64,000 bases of DNA from Pomacea canaliculata (taxonomy: Eukaryota > Mollusca > Gastropoda > Architaenioglossa > Ampullariidae): positions 13,969,188 to 14,033,187 of the forward strand of contig NC_037600.1 of NCBI RefSeq assembly GCF_003073045.1. Reading direction: 5' to 3'. Within the stretch, counting starts at the first letter, position 1. Each line of letters opens with the position of its first letter. The notes under the pieces were generated by a model, which was not told the origin of the DNA, did not search any database, and saw nothing but the letters and a program-made list of their open reading frames with translations. Both the position numbers and the translations under genes were made by a program. Below, one piece after another: positions 24,046-34,087 of this stretch.

Positions 24046-25249
24046 ATGATGATGCTTCTGCTTCTGTCTTTTGTGGCCATGGCCATGGTAAGTGGACGAA
24101 CTGGTCATTAGATTTTTTTTGTTTGTTTGTTAAGGGCATTGCTGGGTATTGAACCTGCATGTCATATCCGCAAAGATCGTGTGCGCAGTGAGAGTTTGTG
24201 TGTGTATGTGTGCTTGCTTTTAATGTACGTGGATGAGTTTAAGTGTGAGCATGTTTGTGCGAGTTTCTCTGTGTGTATTTGTAAAATGTGTTTATGAGAG
24301 AGCGAGAGAAAGAGAGAGAGAAACGCTCTCATCTAAACACTGAAGACTGAAGGTAAATCCATGCAATCGAATGCAACGGAAATGAAAACAAATGCAGGCA
24401 GACATAAATACTAACAGACACAGTAGGGATGAATTAGACCTAACTATATCTATAATCTCTTTTTGTCTTCAGGCTCAGAACCTAGTCCTTGACAGAGTTG
24501 AAGGATATAGTGTTGAGTACGACGATCAACATGTATGTATATTTTTTCGCTTGCATGCCTTCATGCATGTATATTTGTATACATGTGCGTATGTTTATGA
24601 ATGCATGTTTTTATACATGTATATACTATATATATAATGCGTGTGTGTGGAGGAACCAACGTTTATGTACTCCTGTTGGAGTTGTGATCTTTTCCTGTTG
24701 GCTTTTCTGTTGCTTCTTCGCCACTATAGCAATCCCTGAGGCACCTCCACTCCCTCACACACACGCACTGGCTCACATAAAACTAAGTTTCAACGCTATG
24801 TTTTATTTTACTTGTTCTGATCCATGCTTTGCAGAACATCGTCCTGCTGGTGGGCAGCACCGCCTGCTATATCGTGGAAGCGACCGACGCCCGCTGGGAC
24901 CCCATCGTCCGCAGCAGAGAGGAGCTGCACGCCGCTGCTGTAAGAAATCTTGCGGTCTTACAATCGCTTACATTAAAACTTTATCTTTCTTTTTATCTTT
25001 CTTTTTATCCACCATCTCAAAGAATGATATTATTGCATGCAAAAGACGGGCAAACTTCTCCTCACGTATTTGTGACCTTTGACTTTTATCGTCTTCCTTT
25101 AGCTCGGCATCATCAGGGTGATCGAGAGCAACACTGGCCTGACGGACCTTACACAAAGGGAAGCTATTCAAGCGTACGGCAGCCGCTTGGAGTCGCTCCA
25201 GTGCAGCCTCAAGAAGATTTACAGAGTCAGATACACCCCTCATTTCTAA
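24046..25249 (+). CDS. array gene 6: small secreted BRICHOS-like protein (intact)
   Basis: Exons 24046-24087, 24473-24532, 24835-24939 and 25103-25249, all GT/AG and phase 0, encode 117 residues. The leader starts with three Met codons (MMMLLLLSFVAMAM); by homology with gene 5 the first is used. Exon 2 is the shortest (20 residues, AQNLVLDR to VEYDD). Exon 3 has ACYIVEA with Cys45. Exon 4 has TGLTDLTQREA, Cys103 and IYRVRYTP. The intron 3 donor GTAAGA and the TGLT-x-L-x-QRE string mark genes 5 and 6 as a sister pair. AATAAA is at 25341-25346. The frame is fully open. Secretion is predicted, the BRICHOS-like fold is inferred and function is unknown. Confidence 0.8.
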
Positions 25250-25349
25250 ACCCGTGGATACTTCCTCAAATATGTGATAGTTTACAGGTGGAAAGAAGAT
25301 GTGTGCGGGGAAGTAACAAGGAGCAGCAACTATTGTCGGGAATAAAAAT

Positions 25350-26860
25350 CTTATAATATTTGGAAAAATTCGGCGTGGGTTATTTTTCTTATTCCTGGTG
25401 TCTCTGTTATGAAAAAAACTGACTCACATTAGTAAGGCAGAGTCCAGTTTTTTTTCAAACTCCGTTAGTTCATCAGCACTAAGAAATGAAACTCAATGCA
25501 CAATGCATACTCTAATCTGTATGAAAACCCAGACAGAACAATGTCTTGAGCGTGACTTATTTTGTAAATGTATTTTTAAAAGTCTGCTCCAAGAATATGC
25601 TTTCTATCACTAAGCTGTTAAAGCCTTATCTCTTTCTTTGCACCTTACCCTTCGTTTTACATGCTTAGGGTCATTTCTTTTAACATCGACGTATTCATTC
25701 TAAACATCCGATAAACATTCTGAAAGCACATTTTCGGAGTATTTGTAAATTGGAATGCTTTTGGCTCTTTTTATTGGTTCTCTATATGGACAAATAATAA
25801 AAAAATCATCATGAAGTTATACAACCCTCCTACCCAAAAATTAAATCTCAGAACGATATATCCTATTGTCGCATGCACATCATAAGAACTGCAGGATGAA
25901 CCGACCCAACATCGCATGCAAATGTTTGGATCCCTAATAAAAGGCAGCTGGAGCCATCGAGGCCAGCATATCTCACTCTCACTTGTTAAACGCCAGGCTC
26001 GACAAAATATTCCACATAAAGATAGATACAACGGCTCAAACATTAACCATCGGAACACCAGTAAACTCTTCTTGTTTATAAAGACATCGAGAACTTTATT
26101 CTAGATGGCTAGCCGGTCATAAGCCAGCTCATCTGTAGCTTTTTGTTTTTTCCAATATCACAATCATCCAATCCACTTAAATGCTTAGGTATCGTTTCGA
26201 AGCTTGAATTATGATGCTACAAGAGATAAGAACATCGACGGTGACGTCACGATATGCCTAATTAACATATATTCCACCCTTCCCATTGGTTATGGCCTTC
26301 ACAGTGTAAACGCATCCTTGTACAATCCTGACGTAAGCAATGCTGACTTTGCGAGTGATGTTCGTAACCTTACCATTCCTTTAACATGAGAGTTCAAGCA
26401 GCTGTACAGTTCCCAAGGGACAAGCGAAGCTTGTCAAAGATACATTATGATCAAGGAAGGCACACCAGCATAGAAGCCGCGGCTTATCCATTGGTCCTTA
26501 CGCACTCCCGACTCAGTGTGTTGTTCCTCTCCCTGCATGACCCTTCCAACCTCATCCCCCCACTACCACGAGCACACGCAGTGAGGCAGGCTTGTCGGTC
26601 CTGGAGCACCATCTGTTTTTCGAGAGATCTTTCTCAAAAACCTGGGGACCAGTCTGCTTATCGCCAATAAAACTGGTCAGAACAAAACTACAAAAGTACT
26701 AAAGAAAAGAAAGAAAGATAATTTCAGACGTCACTAAGCAAAAAAAAAAAAAAATGTCTTAAAAGTTAGACAAGCGTAAAAGGCAAGAGGTAGATAACTA
26801 TCAAAGCTCAAGCACCTGTCATTTAACTTTTCTCGTTGCCCTAGGTGCACGCTGCTAAAT
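25350..26860. other. intergenic upstream of array gene 7
   Basis: No coding exon is recognised. A CRE palindrome is at 26242-26249. An ATGCAAAT octamer (about 25916) followed by AATAAAAGG could be a distant promoter for gene 7. A pyrimidine tract plus CTAG just before the gene 7 ATG resembles a 5'UTR splice acceptor. Confidence 0.35.
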
Positions 26861-26867
26861 AGTCACG

Positions 26868-28402
26868 ATGCTTAAACTTACGATTCTCTCCTTGCTGGCT
26901 GTTGCCATGGTAAGTTATAACATTCTTGTATTTCACTGTTATACTTTTTTTCTTAATGTAAATTTTGTTTTAAAATGGAAGTTTGATCATTTAACCTTAT
27001 GGCGTGGAAACGTATCACGGTAGCTGCACTTGATCATTTTTATCATTAATGATTTTCCTTTCGTAATGTTGTGAATTTTGCTTGAAATTGAGAAGTTTGA
27101 TAGCATGAAGATGCAATAGATGATGTTTTATAAGACAGAATTTCCTGAAATGATAGAAGGTCTGTTTGTTGATCCGTAAGAGTTGGTAGTTATGGGGTTG
27201 ACTACTGGAGAAATTGATATCATATGCTGCATGCTACACCTATTGTTTATTATATCTAAAAACTGATTTCAACGTCCATCTTTTAATTCTGCCATAGTTG
27301 TTATTGGGTTGACACTACCTTCCCCATCAAAGGAGTAAACTAGAGTGTTAGAGAATAGCATGCATACAGCAGGTCAATGTTTTTAATGCGTAAATCTTGT
27401 TGGCTGTCAACAGGGCCAGTTCCTCACTGGCTTCCCTGTACATGTCAAAGGTTATCTGGTGGAATACGACGACAGGCGGTAGGTGATAAGTCACACTAGT
27501 GTTTCTGTTACAGCTTGATACGTCACATTAGTGCTAATGTTACATCCCGCTATTGCTCCTGTTATAAGCATTATCGTGACATCAAAGGCGTGTCAGAAAA
27601 TATGTCTTGTTTTTTTTTCTCACCTAAAGATTAATTACTCCTTCCCTCCAAAAACCAATAAAAATATACTATAAAAAAATAAAAAAAAAATAAGAGTGAA
27701 TCATGTGACGAAATAGGCTGCATCTACAAGTGACGCTACATATAGTAGCCTGAAGATTCTGAACAACAAAATATAATCCTGTCAACTGTTGTTTCCCTTT
27801 TTAAAGTATCTTTCGATGCATTTTTAACAGCAAATCTGTCTGGTACACTTTCCAGAACATCGTGCTCCTGACGAACGCGGAGAACTGCTACATAGTGGAG
27901 GCCCCTGACGCAGCGTGGGATTCGATTGGCCAGAGCTCTGAAGACCTGCAAAATGCTGGCGTTAGTGTCCATACTCTTGACCTGTGAACTTTAAACCTAT
28001 TTTATATCTTTATATGCATGTACACTTGTTACTAATTAATACATTCTTGAATGTCTCATCGCAGAATCCATGCGCATGTCGCACATCTACACAGTAATGA
28101 GCTTAATTATTTTTAGTTTCTTCCCTTTATGTCTAAATTTTGCATCCGACATCAGCTCAGAACGTCAAATGCGCGTCTTGCAGGAAACCACGGCGCGTGC
28201 CTTACTGTCCTTTCGTCGATGGTTGTTCGTTAATTTTTAGTGTCTTATTTTGCAGTCTGCTATTCTGGAGCAAGTCGGGACCAACACCGGGGTTACCAGC
28301 CTAACAGCGGCCCAGGCTTCCAGCCAATACCAGAGCCTTCTGGAACGGACTCAGTGCTTCGGCAAGAGCATCTACAAAGTCAGCTATAGCCCTCGTACAT
28401 AA
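26868..28402 (+). CDS. array gene 7: divergent BRICHOS-like copy, exon 2 one base short
   Basis: Exons are 26868-26909 (leader MLKLTILSLLAVAM), 27414-27478, 27856-27960 and 28256-28402. Exon 3 keeps NCYIVEAPDA and its 35 codons; exon 4 keeps TGVTSLTAAQ, the second Cys and VSYSPRT. Exon 2 (GQFLTGF to LVEYDD) ends in AGGCG before a GTAGGT donor and is 65 bases, not a multiple of three, while exon 3 starts in phase 0. So one base is missing at the exon 2 end, or a different donor is used. With it the product would be about 119 residues. AATAAA is at 28477-28482. No TATA box is seen near the ATG. This is the most divergent copy at the 3' end of the array. Confidence 0.62.
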
Positions 28403-28482
28403 GCCCTCGACAGAAATTCTAATGCAAATTTGCATTTATAACAGAGATGTGAAAAGCGGCTTTAAGAAAAATTTCAAATAAA

Positions 28483-31400
28483 TATTTGTATGCTTTAAAA
28501 AACGTGAAATTTCGTGTGCAATTGATGAATGATGTCTTGTTACCTCTCTGGAACGGCTACCCCTTACATGGTTATGAGCTGTAGGCCAGGAAATCTTTTA
28601 ATCTGAGATCAAAAAGAACCTACACTGATGTTGCTACATATCTTGACACTAAAATATACGCATTCCACACAAACATTAACACAACGTTAAGCTTGAGCAA
28701 ACTTTATTCGGGTAAAAAATAGACACTAAATGGTGAAGTGCTCAAGGAGGATAAGTGCAGGTTAACACCTTTAGACTATATAGCTATAGGTGCTCTCTTT
28801 GCTTTTGAAAAAAAAAACCTCCTTTATTGTCGTTTGGAACAATATAAAATATCTCACAACACCATGATGAGGATCTTTATTTTGATTTCTTTTTCAGAAG
28901 TTATGAATCCAATAATTCTAAAAAGTGAATTGACTTCAATGCTTAATAGTCTAGTAGGGTCAACTTTTCTCCTGATGACTGGGTAAAGCTTGTTGCTAGA
29001 TATCCATTTCCATGACCATGCCTTCTGTTTTCTAGAAACATGCAAAAAAACAAATAACCATGCAAAAACTTGCACAGAAAGAGGTCAACAACACAAACAT
29101 CAGACTTGTACATGGCTATCTTAAGTTGTCAAGGTCCTCAGCCAATATGGAGGAGTTGAGTTAATTTGACATATTTGTGCACAAACGTGACATCATGAGT
29201 TTCACCTCCTCCTGTGCAGTGGTGATTTCTGAAGGTAGGCTCTTGCAAATGCAGGGGGAGGGGTTATCTGCCCAGATTTCTGTGAAACAAAATCTTGCAA
29301 TGAGCTGTATCCAGCCATTAAGAAAAATATTAGCACCTGACTTGACCTTTAAGACATTTGCATGTGAAGTGCACTGATTTCTGGTCCATGAAACCGAGAA
29401 ATTACAACATTTTAGGAAAAAAAAGGTGCCAATCATACAGCAAAAGTGTTAATATGGACTGCAAACACCTACTTAGGCAAATTACTATAGTAGAAGGGCG
29501 TTCGTAAAAGACCCTGCATATGCACAACTCTGCCATTAGCCTTAGTCAGGTCACCTAAACTTTTAGCACTGGAAAAATGAAATTGAGAGTTCCCAGCATA
29601 AAGTATTTTAAACTGGTCAAAAAGTCATCATTAAAACATCTTACTAACATCATTTGACTGTTGTTTTCTTCTTTGCAGCATGTGTATCACAGTCCAGTCA
29701 ATCAATTAAATCATCCATTGAAAAATACTGGCATTTAAAACCAAGGTTATTAATATAAAAAAAGTAAGACTCAAAAAAAAAACATCAGGGAAAGTGTTTC
29801 TTTAAAACCCTGGTCCTATAATTATAAACAATAGGAACTTCTAACACTGAACAGATTGATCATCTATATTAATATCACTTAGGCATTTGCCAAAACATGA
29901 AAGTAAATTAACTTAGAACACCGGTTAAGAAATGAAGAGTTTAGAGCAAATAAAATTCAATTCAAAAAATAATAAAATGAGAGGTAGGAACGTTTTGATG
30001 CAAAAATTAGAATGCTTTTCTCCATATGCAAAGCCACACTTCTTCTGTGACTGAAATGGAAATAAAAATGATAAAGCCAACAAAATGCGTCAACTTAAAA
30101 TATAACAACAAATGTCTACTGGCACTCAAAGTGAAAAACTCAAATGGACAGCAAAATCAGACAATACAAACAATTAAAACTAATAAAAAGATGGCAAAAT
30201 CAGATAATACAAAACATTTTAATTATTTTTGCTCCATGCGGGAGCTATAACTGATCTCTCACTAATAGCTGTCAAGCTCCAAGATTTCCCTCCTTTATGA
30301 AACATTTTTCATCCACAACCATATTGCTATGCATTGGCTGAGTCAGTAGAAAAGTGCTTCCACCTTGAGGTCATGTCGCACTAGGGAATGGTGGGGGGGG
30401 GGAGAGCACGGGGGAAGAAACTGGAATACATGGAGAAAACTGCCAAGACCCAGCCCTGCGAACAGGTGTTTCCAAAATCATTTACACTACATACATACAA
30501 CCTGTGATCAGTTTAGCCAAACCATCTCAACCGCTGAGGATGGTTAAGTCAATAGAGCAAAACAACTTCACAAACACTGCAATCACTTTGGAAGACGATA
30601 CCCATGTTCACAGAACAAGGGAGGATGTGAATGTAGACATTTAATAAAAAAAGAAAATGACAAAAGAAAAAAAGAAACATCTACCGCTATTGCTGGAATT
30701 AAGCCTTTTTGCCTCCATACACCTTCTTTAGCTACTAGTGGGGTTGTATCATCTCTTTTCTCATGAGCCACTTAAAATGTGATGCAATAGTCAAGTTGGA
30801 AAGTGGTCAAGTTGTCCTCCTTCCCTAACCACACCCTTTCACCTCACAGCATGACTTGACATTTCATGAATTGCAGACTTAATACACGGTCTTGAAAATT
30901 GTTCTTTACACAACTGCCATAGTTTTACACAACTGCCATAGAAAAAGTAGAAACAAGAACATGCAGGAAGATGAGTATTATTCACTGTGGACAAGTGTTG
31001 CAAAATTGTTATGTATAACAAAGAATAATCATGACTGTTATTAACATGCACAAAGTGTGCAGTTGCTATTAAATGCTGCATGGTGATTTCCCCCAGGTAC
31101 CCCACCCCCTGGCCAAAACAAAAACCCTCAAATGTTCAGTACAACCATGAAATTATTATCCGAAATAAGGTAAATAGTCAAGCAAATGATTCTAATGTTT
31201 GAGGTAGGATTCACCCCACCCCCATCACTTTCAATAATCAGCTTTAGGAGAAAGTTTACAATGAAAAGAACCCAGCCTGCAAGAGTTCTGGGCCCCACCA
31301 GGGCTCCTTACAGGCTGAGAAATGAGCCCTTTCAGGGCTTCTACACCCCCAGCCCACAGAAAACAGAAGTCTGCTAATCACTGAGCATCACTGACTACAC

Positions 31401-33847
31401 AGAGTGAATACATGAATGCATCATACAAGTGTCTGCTGCCACAACCACTAAAACATTAAGAATAGTAGAACAGGGTAAATTAGAACTTCTGTGTCAACAT
31501 CTAGTTCTTTTTTTTCAAATCAGTGTAAGACGAAAACTTCATGATCAACAGTAACCATTGAATTTAACGTTGATGTATGCAACCATGAAGAGCAAAATTT
31601 TCAGGTAGGATCTGAAGTCTCCAGATTTCGCTTCAAACAAAAATGTCATCACATGACTTTCCTTGAAGCTTTTGGAAATACAAAAGGCACAGATTTCAGT
31701 CTACCTTAAGCAGCAGTAACAAACATATAGAGGACCAGTGATGTAAAAGAAAAAAGAGATAAAGTTACCTCTCTTTGAAAAAAATATAAAGGCAAAACAG
31801 TCAATGAAAAAGTCTTTAGAAATTAGGAGAGTAGTTTCCTCATCAAGACAAGATTTGACTAGCTTTGTGGTATTGAATGGTTTCTAATGAGATCAAAAGA
31901 ACAATGCTGATGCAAACTGATTTCACTCAGAAAAGTCCCAGCTCTTCTAATGCCTCAAGCTCCATCAAATAGGACAGCCATTATTTAATGCCTACATGGT
32001 GTAACAATAATGGTTTTCAAAGTGCATCAAGATTTTAAAGTGCCCCACTTATCACAATACCAAGCAGTCATTGCTGGAAGAAAATTTACACTATTAAACA
32101 TACAAAAATATCATGCATGTTTTGATTACTATAAGTATAAAAGACTATAGCTAACTGACCAAGTGTGAGGTTTGCTTCATAAAACAAATTTGCAGACATT
32201 AAGTCCTGCAGCACAGCCACCAAAAAGTGAACAAAACAACTTCTGGAGCTATTTATTTTATAGTATTCTTTTCTAATAATGCTCAACAGACCTAACTATC
32301 AACTATGAATTTGGAATTTATGCCAAAATAAATAAAAGCAGCTAACAGGCCCTTTAAAAGACATTGCTGCTGAATCCTGCAGTGAACTACACTGTATACA
32401 AGCCAATATTTCAAATACATTCACAATCCATTAGTTAGGATTACCATTTATTGCTTTTATTATTATCATTCATTATTGTCATTGTTATTCGTTATCAAAA
32501 GAAAAGCAATTTTTAAAATTCCTGACTAAAACAAGCAATCACTGGTTGCCGAAAATTATGCAAATCCTAATCTGTATCAAGACATGATGGTGAACATTAA
32601 AAGTAAAAAAGACTTTTTTTACATTACAAACCTTATAACTATAGGGTTTTTTTTAAATCTCATTTAGATGGGGCTGACAGCCTAGTGGTTAGCACACTTG
32701 GCTTTTAGACTAAAAGTCACAACCTTGAGGTTTGCCTGGGGCTTTGGAAAACTCCCCAAGTCCGGGGTTCTTGATTACTCAAGTAAAAGGTTGTAGCAGA
32801 TCTAGGGTTTGATTCTGCCATCCATGTGACTTATGTTAAATGCAATGAGTCACTGATGATTCACTCATCTACTACCACTAGCCTGCAGGCACTTTCACCT
32901 TTACCTCAACAAAACATGCAAATAAGCCCAGCGGAGTGACCTGCAAGATGAACTCCTCTGTGATCTTAACTTCTTCATAGACATTTTGATCTTCTACTTC
33001 ATCACAGCAGCTACTACTAAATTTTAGCATCATTCCACAGCTATATCACAAACAAGTTTTTGTTAATAAAGACACAAGTTTTTAGTGAAAAATTTCCTGA
33101 GCATTCACAGCCTTTCACACTGACTCCTCCACACTGCACACATCTTGTAAGCCAGATCACAACTGGATGTTCAATTCTATTTCTGAATTCTATGATGCAT
33201 TCTTGTTTATCCTCTACACTTTTGCTTTCCAAACTTTTCAAACCTTTCATATTCTTTCCCTTCGCTGGCCATAAAGGGAGATAATTGTTTAGTCAATTTC
33301 TTGAGACCTCCGACAACATGACAACAGGACTCATAACAGCTACCATCATTTCACACATATTTCAGATATTCATTGTACATGATTGTGGTTTCCTCTATAA
33401 CAGGACAAAGGTATTAACTTACCCATACTGTAATACTGTAGAAAACATCCTGAGTTTTATCTCATCCTTTGTCAGAGTTTTCTATAAAACAGTTAATGTG
33501 TCTTTTGGGGATTTTTTCAAGTATTGTTCTTAAATACAGTCTCTCTTTAAACCACCTGGCCAGATGACTAATTCACAGTCTTGTTTCCTTGTTTATTCAC
33601 ATTCTGGTCTCCCTGAAACCATCTGATCTTTATGACAGATAACTCATGCTCCTGCTTCTTTGTCTTATTTATACTTTGGTTATCCTGACACCATCTGGCA
33701 CTGATGGCCACTGATTTCACACTCTTGCTCACACTCTGGTTCTCCAGAAACCAACTGATTTGTGAAGCATAATTCACATTCTTGCACCCTTGACTTATTC
33801 ACGCAACAGTTCTCCAGAAGCCACTCTTGCTCCTCTGCTTATTCACA
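28483..33847. other. gap between the array and the potassium channel gene
   Basis: AT-rich sequence without convincing exons. Part of it near 33.8 kb is presumably 3'UTR of the - strand channel gene. It holds a dispersed motif copy near 30413-30445, a SINE-like piece at 32666-32845 and a minisatellite at 33548-33880. Confidence 0.45.
32666..32845 (+). mobile_element. tRNA-derived SINE-like element
   Basis: GGGGCTGACAGCCTAGTGGT then TAGCACACTTGGC looks like a tRNA 5' half with an A box. TTGAGGTTTGCC and, further on, GGGTTTGATTCTGCC are B-box-like. The order and spacing suit a degenerate tRNA SINE. Confidence 0.55.
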
Positions 33848-33880
33848 CTACGGTTCCCTTATAGCCACTTGGCAGCATGG
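33548..33880. repeat. minisatellite across the stop codon and 3'UTR of the channel gene
   Basis: About five degenerate units of 55-72 bases share ATTCACA-CTTG, TTATTCAC and CTGGTTCTCC-AGAAACCA. The last unit overlaps the final codons (A-I-R-E-P-stop) of the channel gene at 33848. Confidence 0.65.
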
Positions 33881-34087
33881 TGGTGACAGATTTTCCAAGC
33901 TATTTCCAATGTCCATGTCTGCCATGGGTAAGTCTAGAGATTCTGGAGTCTTCACATCAAACTCATCACTCCTCTCCAGCTGACGATGAGTAGAGGAATG
34001 AAAAGGTGAAGAGTGGAGCTGCTGCAGGGGTGTGATTGTGGCTGCATCCACCCCATCATCAGTGCTGTCATAGTAGATAACTGGAAT
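33848..34087 (-). CDS. KCNT1: channel gene: last coding exon
   Basis: Acceptor TCCTCAG, then [12 protein letters not shown] to a TAG stop, 79 residues, phase 0. It follows a 78-residue Ser/Pro/Gln-rich exon (34527-34761) that begins with the conserved YLIRP. This tail is poorly conserved among Slo2 channels and is identified by splice phase and by its position. Confidence 0.8.
   Translation of the reverse strand: MPVIYYDSTDDGVDAATITPLQQLHSSPFHSSTHRQLERSDEFDVKTPESLDLPMADMDIGNSLENLSPPCCQVAIREP

Noticed and set aside
24127-24180. B-box-like GGTTCAATACCC on the - strand
   Set aside because: No A box at proper spacing, so a SINE call is not supported.
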